A stretch of 64,000 nt of DNA from the NCBI RefSeq assembly GCF_900107155.1, contig NZ_FNOX01000002.1, forward strand, positions 310,001 to 374,000, in the 5' to 3' direction. Shown here piece after piece: positions 45,492 to 54,196 of the stretch (positions are counted from its first letter, which is position 1; each line of letters opens with the position of its first letter). Source of the DNA: Pseudomonas salomonii. Its GTDB lineage: Bacteria; Pseudomonadota; Gammaproteobacteria; Pseudomonadales; Pseudomonadaceae. Under the pieces are notes generated by a model that saw nothing but the letters and a program-made list of their open reading frames with translations, was not told where the DNA came from and ran no database searches. Position numbers and translations under genes: made by a program.

Positions 45492-46370
45492 ATGCGCGTC
45501 AATCTTCACGTCGAAGGCTTCTTCGACTCTGCCACCAACACTGTCAGCTATCTGGTACTGGATGAAGCCAGCAGCCACTGCGCGATCATCGACAGCGTTT
45601 TGAATTACGACCCCAAATCAGGCCACACCGCCACCACGTCCGCCGACCGCCTGATAGCCCGGGTGAACGAGCTGAATGCGCAGGTCGAGTGGATTCTGGA
45701 GACCCACGTCCACGCCGACCACCTGACCGCCGCGCCCTACCTGAAAGAGAAAGTCGGCGGAAAAATAGGCATCGGCAGTCAGATTTCGACGGTGCAGAAG
45801 GTCTTCGGCACGCTGTTCAATACCGGTAGCGATATGCCCCGCGACGGCAGTCAGTTCGATCACCTGTTCGTCAGCGACGAGTCGTTCAGCATCGGCACGC
45901 TGCACTGCACCGCACTGCACACACCCGGCCATACGCCAGCCTGTATGACTTATGTGATCCGCAACGGCGGCGAAACGGCAGCCTTCGTCGGCGACACCTT
46001 GTTCATGCCCGACTACGGCACTGCCCGCTGTGACTTCCCCGGCGGAGACGCACGCACGCTGTTCCAGTCAATCAACAAAGTGTTGAGTCTGCCCGCAGAA
46101 ACGTTGCTGTATATGTGCCACGACTACCAACCGGGGGGCCGTGAAGTGCAGTTCGTCAGCACCGTTGCCGAACAGCGCGAGCACAACGTGCATGTGCGCA
46201 ATGGCATCAGTGAGGAGGAGTTCGTGGCGATGCGTACCAAGCGGGATGCCTCGATGGACATGCCGACACTGATCCTGCCCTCGGTCCAGGTCAACATGCG
46301 AGCCGGACATTTGCCCGAGCCTGAATCGAACGGGACCCGCTATCTGAAAATCCCGCTCAACGTCGCCTGA
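45492..46370 (+). CDS. pdo: MBL-fold persulfide dioxygenase (ETHE1-like)
   Basis: A 292-residue metallo-beta-lactamase-fold enzyme: THVHADHLTAAPYLK carries the metal HxHxDH motif, HTPGHTPACMTYV the next His, GDTLFMPDYGTARCDFPGGDARTL the Asp and ETHE1-type stretch, MCHDYQPGGRE the last. It oxidises glutathione persulfide to sulfite with O2. Longer than human ETHE1, as in the Blh-like type II/III bacterial PDOs. AAGGAG precedes ATG 45492. Confidence 0.9.
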   Translation: MRVNLHVEGFFDSATNTVSYLVLDEASSHCAIIDSVLNYDPKSGHTATTSADRLIARVNELNAQVEWILETHVHADHLTAAPYLKEKVGGKIGIGSQISTVQKVFGTLFNTGSDMPRDGSQFDHLFVSDESFSIGTLHCTALHTPGHTPACMTYVIRNGGETAAFVGDTLFMPDYGTARCDFPGGDARTLFQSINKVLSLPAETLLYMCHDYQPGGREVQFVSTVAEQREHNVHVRNGISEEEFVAMRTKRDASMDMPTLILPSVQVNMRAGHLPEPESNGTRYLKIPLNVA

Positions 46371-46425
46371 CACTCACCCACCCCCAAAAAACATATAAGA
46401 AAAAATACCCATAACGGAGACACTT

Positions 46426-48096
46426 ATGGATATCCGCCGCCTTGCACCTGCTTTATCGGTATCAGAACAGATTCTCCCCAGCCAATTGGCTGAACTGAAA
46501 GCCGCCGGCTTTCGTGCCATCATCTGTAACCGCCCCGATGGCGAAGGCAGCGACCAACCGTTGTTTGCCGAAATCAAACGCGCCGCCGACACAGTCGGCA
46601 TCGAGGCGCACTACCTTCCCGCCGAATCGGGCAAAGTCACCGACGAGCAAGGGGCTGCCTTCGGCAAGCTGTTGGAAACGCTGCCCAAGCCGGTATTGGC
46701 CTATTGCCGCTCCGGTATGCGCTCGACAACGATGTGGGCGCTGTCACAAGCGGGTCAACGCGACCTGCCGCACATCGTCGAGAGCGCCAAAAAAGCCGGG
46801 TTCGATATGAAGGGCGTGATTCGGCGAATTGCGAACCAGGGTCGCACGCCGGTCGAAGTGGCTGAGGCGCAGCACACCGTAGTCATCATTGGCGCCGGCG
46901 CGGCGGGTATCGCCACCGCCTCCAGCCTGCTGGCCCGCGCGCCGGGGCTCGACATTGCGATCGTCGACCCGGCCGATGTGCATTACTACCAGCCTGGCTG
47001 GACGCTGGTAGGCGGCGGTGTGTTCGACGCGCGCCAAACGGCTCACACGATGGGCACCACCCTGCCCCGCGGCGTGCATTGGATCAAGGCGGCGGTGGCG
47101 GCTTTCGAGCCCGAGCGAAATGCGGTCATTCTGGATGGCTGCCGGGTCGTCAAATACGAGCAACTGATCGTGTGCCCCGGCCTGAAGCTCGATTGGCATG
47201 CCATCGAGGGGTTGTCGGAGACCCTGGGCCGCAACGGCGTGACCTCCAATTACCTGTATCACCTGGCGCCTTATACCTGGGAAAGGGTGCAGCAACTGCG
47301 GGGTGGCCGGGCGATTTTCACGCAGCCGCCGATGCCGATCAAATGTGCCGGGGCGCCGCAAAAAGCCATGTACCTATCGGCCGATCATTGGAAACGCAGC
47401 GGCGTACTGGATGCCATCGAGATCGAGTTCTACAGCGCCGGTGCGGTGCTGTTCGGGGTTCCCGACTATGTGCCGGCGCTGATGGAATACGTCACGGCTT
47501 ACGGTATTGACCTGAATTTCGGCAACACCCTCACCCGCGTCGATGGCCCGGCACGGACGGCCACGTTCAGCGGCGTGAATCCGGATGGCAGCCCCCGTGT
47601 GGTGACCCGCGAGTTTGATTTGCTGCATGTGGTGCCACCGCAGGTCGCGCCGGATTTCATTCGGGTCAGCCCGCTGGCTGACGCGGCCGGCTGGATTGAT
47701 GTCGACCCCGCCACGCTGCGGCATAAAACCTGGGCAAACATTCATGCGCTGGGCGACGCGGCCAATTCGAGCAACGCCAAGACCGCTGCCGCCGCCCGCA
47801 AGCAGGCGCCGGTGGTGGCCCATAACGTGTTGGCGGCCATGGGTAAGGCGAACGGTTGCGCGCAGTACGACGGTTACGGCTCCTGCCCGCTGACGGTGGA
47901 ACGCGGCAAGATCGTCCTGGCGGAGTTCACCTATGGCGGCAAGGTCGCCCCCAGCTTCCCGTCATGGCTGATCGACGGCACCCGCCCCTCCCGGCTGGCC
48001 TGGCTGCTCAAAGAGCGGATTCTTCCACCGCTGTATTGGAAGGGCATGCTCAAGGGCCGCGAATGGCTGGCGAAACCCGAGTTGACCGACCAATGA
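46426..48096 (+). CDS. sqr: PTP/rhodanese-like domain fused to sulfide:quinone oxidoreductase
   Basis: A 556-residue fusion. Residues 1-~115 form a DUF442/TIGR01244 phosphatase-like sulfurtransferase domain with the CX5R loop YCRSGMRSTT. From ~145 on is an SQR flavoprotein: VIIGAGAAGIATASSLLAR FAD motif, HYYQPGWTLVGGG, a redox Cys in IVCPGLKLDW and another in PIKCAGAPQKA, and C-terminal GYGSCPLTVERGK. It oxidises H2S to persulfide, delivering electrons to quinone. 55 nt after pdo, same operon. Confidence 0.92.
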   Translation: MDIRRLAPALSVSEQILPSQLAELKAAGFRAIICNRPDGEGSDQPLFAEIKRAADTVGIEAHYLPAESGKVTDEQGAAFGKLLETLPKPVLAYCRSGMRSTTMWALSQAGQRDLPHIVESAKKAGFDMKGVIRRIANQGRTPVEVAEAQHTVVIIGAGAAGIATASSLLARAPGLDIAIVDPADVHYYQPGWTLVGGGVFDARQTAHTMGTTLPRGVHWIKAAVAAFEPERNAVILDGCRVVKYEQLIVCPGLKLDWHAIEGLSETLGRNGVTSNYLYHLAPYTWERVQQLRGGRAIFTQPPMPIKCAGAPQKAMYLSADHWKRSGVLDAIEIEFYSAGAVLFGVPDYVPALMEYVTAYGIDLNFGNTLTRVDGPARTATFSGVNPDGSPRVVTREFDLLHVVPPQVAPDFIRVSPLADAAGWIDVDPATLRHKTWANIHALGDAANSSNAKTAAAARKQAPVVAHNVLAAMGKANGCAQYDGYGSCPLTVERGKIVLAEFTYGGKVAPSFPSWLIDGTRPSRLAWLLKERILPPLYWKGMLKGREWLAKPELTDQ

Positions 48097-48124
48097 AATC
48101 AGGGCTGAACGCAAGGAGACTGAA

Positions 48125-48925
48125 ATGATCATGGTCTTACTGCTCGGACTGACAGTGGGCGTGATTCTGGCGCTGACCGGCGCCGGCGGTGGAATACTCG
48201 CGGTGCCGTTGCTGGTGTTCGGAGCGGGCCTGAGCATGGCCGAGGCCGGGCCCATTGGCTTGCTGGCCGTCGGCCTGGCCGCGGCCCTGGGCGCCGTGAT
48301 GGGCCTGAAAAACGGCACCGTCCGCTACAAGGCAGCGCTGTTAATTGCCGCCGCCGGGATCATTTGTTCGCCCCTGGGCCTTTGGTTGGCGCAGCGCACG
48401 CCGAATCGTCCATTGACGATCATATTTGCCTGCGTGCTGATGTATGTGGCGTTCCGGGTATTCAAACGGTCGTTGCCGCCGTCCCCGGCGTCAAAGGCTG
48501 CTGTCGCGACCAAACCGCCGCCCTGCGTATTGGACGCCCAACGAGGCAAGCTGAACTGGACGGCGCCGTGCGCCTGGGCGCTCACGGTGTCGGGCGTGGT
48601 TGCGGGCGGGCTTTCGGGTTTGCTCGGCGTGGGCGGCGGCTTTGTGATGGTGCCGGCGCTGCAGCGATACACCAATTTGACAGCACAGTCGGTGCTGGCA
48701 ACTTCGCTGGCGGTGATTGCACTGGTGTCGATGTCCGGCGTTGCCGCCAGCTCTGCGGCCGGGCATCTGCAGTGGGCGATTGCCCTGCCGTTCTCCATAG
48801 GTGCATTGTTTGGAATGGCCTGCGGGAGCCTGATCGCGGCCCGGCTAGCAGGTCCACACCTACAAAAAGGGTTCGCCGCTGTTTCTATGGCGGTTTCGGT
48901 GGCTTTGCTGGTGAAGGCAATTTAG
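48125..48925 (+). CDS. TauE/SafE (TSUP) sulfite exporter-like permease
   Basis: A 266-residue membrane protein with eight hydrophobic segments and paired Gly-rich repeats GLTVGVILALTGAGGGILAVPLL and SGVVAGGLSGLLGVGGGFVMVP. As last gene of the pdo-sqr operon (AAGGAG start, 28 nt after sqr) it is well placed to expel the sulfite made by persulfide oxidation. Confidence 0.88.
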   Translation: MIMVLLLGLTVGVILALTGAGGGILAVPLLVFGAGLSMAEAGPIGLLAVGLAAALGAVMGLKNGTVRYKAALLIAAAGIICSPLGLWLAQRTPNRPLTIIFACVLMYVAFRVFKRSLPPSPASKAAVATKPPPCVLDAQRGKLNWTAPCAWALTVSGVVAGGLSGLLGVGGGFVMVPALQRYTNLTAQSVLATSLAVIALVSMSGVAASSAAGHLQWAIALPFSIGALFGMACGSLIAARLAGPHLQKGFAAVSMAVSVALLVKAI

Positions 48926-49277
48926 TGATGTACATGAGCCCTCCACTTCCAGGACTGCCCAAGCCTCGCCTATAGCTTGTGACTTGCCCCCAGCTTTGGT
49001 CGGCTGAGGGTGTGGGTGTAGTGGGTGTCACCGGCGGGCACTGCGTCGACCGCTTTTTTCAAATCGCGTTGTCAGTGCCGAAGTCCGAGTCACTTAATAA
49101 AATCCCTTGATGTAAGTGGCTGACGCTGACCCACATCAAGGGACGCCCGCAAAAAATTCGCTACAACGATACTGGGGCTGACCACGCCCCGGTTGTCTGC
49201 CTGATGACCCAATAAAAACGATTGCAGACCTGCGCCGAGGGGACCGCCCCAGGCCGGGTTATTAAAGGAATAGTGCG
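48926..49277. other. intergenic region with a long inverted repeat
   Basis: No gene seen. CCCTTGATGT (49104-49113) and ACATCAAGGG (49133-49142) form a perfect 10-bp inverted repeat with a 19-bp centre. GGGGC/GCCCC and GTCTGC/GCAGAC pairs follow at 49170-49230. The repeat may be a regulator site or leader structure for the five-haem cytochrome gene. The half-site TTGAT/ATCAA spacing is too wide for an ordinary Anr/FNR box. Confidence 0.5.
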
Positions 49278-51302
49278 ATGATTTTTCCCCTGTTACGTCT
49301 TTGCCTTGTGGGGGGGATGCTGTGTCTGTCTCCTCCCCTGCACGCCAACGAAGCTCCCCCCTCGCTGATCGAACAGGGTAAGTACGTTGCCCAACTGGGC
49401 GACTGCATCGCCTGTCACACCGCCAAACAAGGCGCGCCAATGGCCGGCGGGCTAGAGCTGAGCACTCCGATGGGCACGATTTATTCGAGCAACATCACCC
49501 CTGACCGCGACACTGGCATCGGCGAGTACACATTCGAGCAGTTCGACCGGTTGATGCGTGAAGGCGTGACGCCGGCCGGGCAGAACGTGTACCCGGCGAT
49601 GCCCTATCCGTCGTACGCGAAGATGAGCGAAGGCGATATGCGCGCCTTGTTCACCTACCTGATGCAGGGCGTGGAAGCGGTGAACAAACCCAATCTGGAA
49701 GCGGAGATGGGCTTCCCGTTCAACCAACGTTGGGGCCTGGCGTTGTGGAATTTCGTGTTTCTCGACAAGCAGCCGTTCGTGCCTGACGCGACGAAGGATG
49801 AAGTGCTTAACCGTGGCGCCTACCTGGTCCAGGGGCTTGGCCACTGCGGCTCCTGCCACACCCCGCGCGGCATTGCCTTCCAGGAAAAAGCCATGAGCGA
49901 TACGGGCCGCAGCGGCCAGCATTATCTGGCCGGGGAGACTGTCGAACACTGGCGCGCGTTAAGCCTGCGCAACCTGTGGACAGTGGAAGACACCGTGCAA
50001 TTGCTCAAGACCGGGCAGAACCGCTTTGCCACGGTCTCGGGCAACATGGCCGATGTGATTCATCACAGTACCCAACATTTCACTGACGCTGACTTGAGGG
50101 CCATCGCGACCTATTTGAAATCCCTGCCGCCGGGCAAGGATGATCTGCCAATGCCTGCCGTGGCGCACGAACCTGTTGCGCCGCCCAAGGACCTGTTCAC
50201 CAGCCGGGGTGGCCTGGGCTACATGCAGTTTTGCAGTGACTGCCACCGCAGCGACGGCGGCGGGGTGAAAGGGCTGTTTCCGCAGTTGGCCGGCAACCCG
50301 GGCGTGGTATCCAACAACCCGACTTCACTGCTGCACATCACCCTCACGGGTTGGGAGACCGCTGAAACGGCGACTCATCCACGGGTCTACACCATGCCCG
50401 GGTTTGCCCGGTTGGCGGATCAGGAAATCGCTGAAATCCTCAGCTTTGTGCGCAGCAGCTGGGGCAACGAAGGCACGCCCATCAGCGCTGCCCAAGTGAA
50501 GAAAATGCGCGGCCAGCTCAACCCGGTCACCACCGATTCGTCAGCGTTCGAAACCCCGCGCCTGGCTGAGTTACTGGCCGCGCCGAATGCCGATCAAGTG
50601 GTGCGTGGCATGCGCCTGCACCTGCAGACCAAGGAGCTGCTGCCGAACAACGTTGGCAATGCCTTGAACTGCACCAGTTGCCATCTCAACGCCGGCACCG
50701 TGGCGGACGGTTCGCCGTTTGTGGGTATCTCGGCGTTTTTCCCGAGCTATGCGCCACGGGCCGGCAAGGTGGTGAGCCTGGAGGAGCGGATCAACGGCTG
50801 CTTCCGTCGCTCGATGAATGGCAAGCCACTGCCGCCGGAATCGGCGGATATGCAGGCGATGGTGGCGTACTTCGACTGGATGAAAAACAACACTAAGCCG
50901 GAAGATAGAGTGGCAGGGCGCGGGGTGGGCAAGGTCGACACGGCGATCAAGCCTGATCTGAACAATGGCAAGCCGGTTTATGCCAAGCAATGTGCGGTGT
51001 GCCATGGCGACAATGGCCAAGGTTTAACGCGAGCGGACGGCGAACTGGTGTACCCACCGTTGTGGGGCGAACAGTCGTTCAATATTGGGGCGGGGATGGC
51101 GCGCGCATACACGGCCGCGGCGTTTGTTAAACGCAACATGCCGATCGGGTTCCACGAGAAATTTCCATTGGGGCAGGGAGGGTTGTCTGACCAAGAGGCG
51201 GTGGATGTAGCGGCGTACTTTACCCAGCAGCCAAGGCCGGATTTCCCAGACAAACAGAAGGATTGGCCGAAGGGTGGTAAGCCTGTGGATGCGCGGTATT
51301 AA
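49278..51302 (+). CDS. pentahaem cytochrome c: triheme ADH-subunit-like domain fused to TsdA-like domain
   Basis: A 674-residue exported protein (signal peptide to LHAN). Five CxxCH haem sites: C43, C190, C319, C465, C572. Residues ~30-400 follow the three-haem cytochrome subunit of membrane alcohol/gluconate dehydrogenases; ~425-674 follow thiosulfate dehydrogenase TsdA, including the distal haem-ligand Cys in INGCFRRSMNG (C508), RGMRL and YPPLWGEQSFNIGAGM. Probably a TsdB-TsdA-like fusion oxidising thiosulfate to tetrathionate in the periplasm, with the N-terminal cytochrome as built-in electron acceptor. Direct substrate not proven. Confidence 0.85.
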   Translation: MIFPLLRLCLVGGMLCLSPPLHANEAPPSLIEQGKYVAQLGDCIACHTAKQGAPMAGGLELSTPMGTIYSSNITPDRDTGIGEYTFEQFDRLMREGVTPAGQNVYPAMPYPSYAKMSEGDMRALFTYLMQGVEAVNKPNLEAEMGFPFNQRWGLALWNFVFLDKQPFVPDATKDEVLNRGAYLVQGLGHCGSCHTPRGIAFQEKAMSDTGRSGQHYLAGETVEHWRALSLRNLWTVEDTVQLLKTGQNRFATVSGNMADVIHHSTQHFTDADLRAIATYLKSLPPGKDDLPMPAVAHEPVAPPKDLFTSRGGLGYMQFCSDCHRSDGGGVKGLFPQLAGNPGVVSNNPTSLLHITLTGWETAETATHPRVYTMPGFARLADQEIAEILSFVRSSWGNEGTPISAAQVKKMRGQLNPVTTDSSAFETPRLAELLAAPNADQVVRGMRLHLQTKELLPNNVGNALNCTSCHLNAGTVADGSPFVGISAFFPSYAPRAGKVVSLEERINGCFRRSMNGKPLPPESADMQAMVAYFDWMKNNTKPEDRVAGRGVGKVDTAIKPDLNNGKPVYAKQCAVCHGDNGQGLTRADGELVYPPLWGEQSFNIGAGMARAYTAAAFVKRNMPIGFHEKFPLGQGGLSDQEAVDVAAYFTQQPRPDFPDKQKDWPKGGKPVDARY

Positions 51303-51815
51303 CCCCGGCCTCCCAAAGCGGGCAATGTAAATAAGGGAGCAGCGATCTTGGTAAGTTTTATATAAACTTCACCAAGATCGCTAGACAAACTCCCACAGAG
51401 TCACCCCTAGCCATGGCCCACAATAGATTAAGTAGCTGAATGAGGTTACTTGATCTCGCCATGGTTTTTCTAACGTAGACGAATATTTTCCGACTACATC
51501 AGATCATGCCAACCACTCCCCCCCTCAAACCATCTTCTGCAGTTTTGTTTGGCAGATCATTTCACGCGGGCAGGTATATAATCGTCGGTACAAATCAACA
51601 AATTACTGACATTGCAATCGTAAAGCGCATAGTTAAAAATGCATAGTGTGATGTTGTCCTTCGTTTTCATCGCCCCTATCTTCTGCCCCCCCAAAAAAAC
51701 ACTCTTTCAACGTTGGCGCTGTGGGCACGCATCTGCGGTATGCAATTGAAGTTGCTGACTGGTACATTGCACAAGGCTTTGCTTACCCACGGCGCCGCGG
51801 CTAGCGCTAATCCGG
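51303..51815. repeat. gene-free gap with a long hairpin
   Basis: Holds AGCGATCTTGGT (51341-51352) and ACCAAGATCGCT (51371-51382), a perfect 12-bp inverted repeat; with one bulged base the pairing continues through AAGTTT to a TATAT loop, about 18 bp in all. GGGAG/CTCCC pairs just outside. No T-run follows, so it may be more than a terminator. The rest (51400-51815) is AT-rich with no supportable gene. Confidence 0.6.
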
Positions 51816-52790
51816 CTAGTTGATACCTTGCCCCAGTATCACACCATTAACAGACTCTCCATATAAATTTACACCGTCACCTTCGTGATACTTTTTTCGG
51901 GTCTTTTCAATGGATCCATCGACCAGACGAGGATCCTGAGGCCGCTCATGACTATTGATGTATGCAGCCACATGCCAAGCTTCCTCATCCGTCAGAGAGC
52001 CGCCCTTACCTAGAGGCATATTTTGCTTGATAAAACCGGCCGCAGTATTGATGCGGTGCATCCCAGCCCCCCAGTTGTAAGAGTCCCGTCCCCAAAGCGG
52101 CGGAAATACAAACGTTCCCAAGGACTTCTGGCCCTGTCCCTCCACTCCATGGCAGATTGAACATTGTTCAACATATATCTGTTTCCCCTTAGCCAGATCA
52201 AAGCCTTTTTCAGGTGCGGAGATAACAGGATAGAGGCGCCCTGGAAGGTTCTCGCCCACCGGCGCCTTGGTCGCCAGCCAATAGGCATAGGTGCCGAGCG
52301 CTTTCATTACATGACTATCACTGGAGGGAGCCTTGCCGTTCATGCTGAATTCGAAGCAACCCTGCATCCGTTCGGTAAACGTATTCACTTTGTTATTCTT
52401 TTTTCGATAGGCGGGGTACATGCCATAAGCTCCCCACAGAGGGGCAGATTCCGCCTTACGACCTTGATCGAGGTGACAATTACTGCAGTTAAGACCATTG
52501 CCAACATATTCAGCAGCATTTTTTTGAGTATTGACAAAAATATCACGGCCCTCCCTTACCAGCACCCCGAAGGCATTGTCTGGTAGGTCCATTTCTTGCG
52601 GCGGGGTAAATACAGAAGGCGAAACCGCATCAACCGCCACGATGGCGTGGTTTTGAGCATTCGCATCACGTTGTGGTCCGACCGAATCCTTGATCGTCGA
52701 AGCCATGTCGCGTTCTTCATACAACGTTTTCGCAACCAGAAGTGGCACAGCTATGGCAATAGTGAGCAGTATTTTCGCTGGAAATTTCAT
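51816..52790 (-). CDS. tsdA: thiosulfate dehydrogenase (dihaem cytochrome c)
   Basis: A 324-residue periplasmic cytochrome with an N-terminal membrane/signal helix. Haem sites C102/C105/H106 and C210/C213/H214, and the TsdA hallmark Cys ligand C145 in MQGCFEFSMNGKAP, which gives the active-site haem its His/Cys ligation in the family. FPPLWGRDSYNWGAGMHRI and FIKQNMPLG complete the pattern. Oxidises two thiosulfates to tetrathionate (or the reverse). Overlaps the tsdB stop by ATGA. Confidence 0.92.
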   Translation of the reverse strand: MKFPAKILLTIAIAVPLLVAKTLYEERDMASTIKDSVGPQRDANAQNHAIVAVDAVSPSVFTPPQEMDLPDNAFGVLVREGRDIFVNTQKNAAEYVGNGLNCSNCHLDQGRKAESAPLWGAYGMYPAYRKKNNKVNTFTERMQGCFEFSMNGKAPSSDSHVMKALGTYAYWLATKAPVGENLPGRLYPVISAPEKGFDLAKGKQIYVEQCSICHGVEGQGQKSLGTFVFPPLWGRDSYNWGAGMHRINTAAGFIKQNMPLGKGGSLTDEEAWHVAAYINSHERPQDPRLVDGSIEKTRKKYHEGDGVNLYGESVNGVILGQGIN

Positions 52791-53452
52791 TGCTTAACCT
52801 CACTGCCCAAACTGGCCAAATAGACTGACAAATCTTGAACTTCGGTGTCGCTCAACGAACGTGCGATATGGCTCATTAGTTCATTTGGGTCATTCTCTCG
52901 CGTTCCACTGCGCCAAGCATTTAGCTGCGCCGCGATGTAGGCACTGGACTGGCCAACAAGCGGGGGAAAGCTTTCTCCCACGCCAGTGTTACTCACCCCG
53001 TGACAAGCCACACATGCAGGAATATTGCGACTCCAGTCTCCTTGCTTCACCAGTTTTTCAGCGACACTGCCCAGACTACCTGTGGAATTCAACCCGACAC
53101 TCGGAGCATCGACAACTAATGCATTTAAGTAGCGGGCAACAGCCTCACCTTCAGTATTTTTAAGCGCCAATGCGATGGGTTGCATCACGGCATTGGCCCG
53201 CTTTCCAGAGCGAAAATCTTCAAGTTGCTTGGCCAAATAACCCTGCGGCAAGCCCGCAAGACGAGGAAATCCTGCGCTGTTGTTGCCCATCCCATTGGTA
53301 GAATGACAGGTAGCGCAAGCCACTGCTGCAGGTGACTCGCCTCCTTGAGTGTAGATTTTCTGACCTAGGGACTCGGCGTTTGCTCCGGTCGCCAGCACAA
53401 CTACGCAGGCACTAATGCTGGTCTTGAGACAGAATTTTGTTGAAAGACTCAC
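52787..53452 (-). CDS. tsdB: dihaem cytochrome c4-like electron acceptor TsdB
   Basis: A 221-residue exported c4-type cytochrome with two repeats, haem sites C46/C49/H50 (ACATCHST) and C147/C150/H151 (ACVACHGV), each followed by FPRLAG/FPPLVG and QLxxFRSG/QLNAWRSG. Tight coupling to tsdA identifies it as TsdB, which takes electrons from TsdA. GTG start at 53452 with AGGA 10 nt upstream; no early ATG exists. TTGACA occurs ~150 bp upstream but no good -10 at proper spacing. Confidence 0.88.
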   Translation of the reverse strand: MSLSTKFCLKTSISACVVVLATGANAESLGQKIYTQGGESPAAVACATCHSTNGMGNNSAGFPRLAGLPQGYLAKQLEDFRSGKRANAVMQPIALALKNTEGEAVARYLNALVVDAPSVGLNSTGSLGSVAEKLVKQGDWSRNIPACVACHGVSNTGVGESFPPLVGQSSAYIAAQLNAWRSGTRENDPNELMSHIARSLSDTEVQDLSVYLASLGSEVKQ

Positions 53453-53929
53453 GATTTTTTGAATCCTTTTTTATTGGCTCATTCACAGTGCGATCCAACT
53501 ATTTGTGCCCTAGGTGAAAGAGCTAAATAGCGACATACCGCGCTGTTATGATTTTTGTGAATATACTTATGCCAAAAAAAAATATTGTCAATTTGTTCCC
53601 TCACCACTTTGAGGGTCGAGTCCCTCCTCCCATCCCGGTACTTGGAAGCGTCGCGCGGCCCCGTCAGATCTGAAATCGCACGAGGAGCCTCAGTGCGCAT
53701 ATCTGCAACATCCGCTTCCCACTATTGCAGCGGCTCATATCAGTGATCGCTTGTGCTGCGCCTCTACTACCCGTAATTCCATGGAGACAAGTGCGCGCAG
53801 AGTCGAGCCGAATCTTCCACTCGCTCAGACGGGCAATCGCCAAAGCGAGTGCTCGCGATTCTGGATCGTCTTCACTGCGGTCCGCTCCAACGAGCCAAAG
53901 CTGCGGGTCCGGAACCTGCCCCGTACTAG

Positions 53930-54160
53930 GGCATGGATATCATTGGCGCCTGCACAATAATCTGCGCAGCTTCACTTTGAAGGTCCTCAAGCACTGCATC
54001 ACAGTGGTCACCGGCGTGTCCGGTTCAGGACATTCCTCGTTGGTGTTCGACATGATCGCGACTGAATCCCAACGCCAGCTCAACGAAAGCTACAGCCGCA
54101 AGCCCGTTGAACACCTAGACGCGGTGCTTACTCATCAACCCGTTGCCCCGCGATGCAACT
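53930..54160 (+). pseudogene. fragment of a UvrA-like ABC ATPase gene
   Basis: Reads LHNNLRSFTLKVLKHC, then TVVTGVSGSGHSSLVFDMIA and ESQRQLNESYSRKP. This is the first ATP-binding site of UvrA-paralogue proteins, with the Walker A Lys changed (GSGHSS for GSGKSS). Nothing of the remaining several hundred residues follows: the frame runs into the end of the TetR gene on the other strand. A clear relic. The 470 bp before it hold no recognisable gene. Confidence 0.75.
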
Positions 54161-54196
54161 GGGCGGCTACATCGCGGGAATGCTTAACGATGGCCT

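Noticed and set aside
49104..49142. TTGAT/ATCAA half-sites as a possible Anr/FNR box
   Set aside because: The spacing between halves is far larger than the 4 bp of a genuine box.
53740..53960. Minus-strand reading with WLVGADRSEDDPESRALALA upstream of the UvrA relic
   Set aside because: Looks protein-like but has no clear start, partner domain or family match; it could be a shadow of the degraded region.
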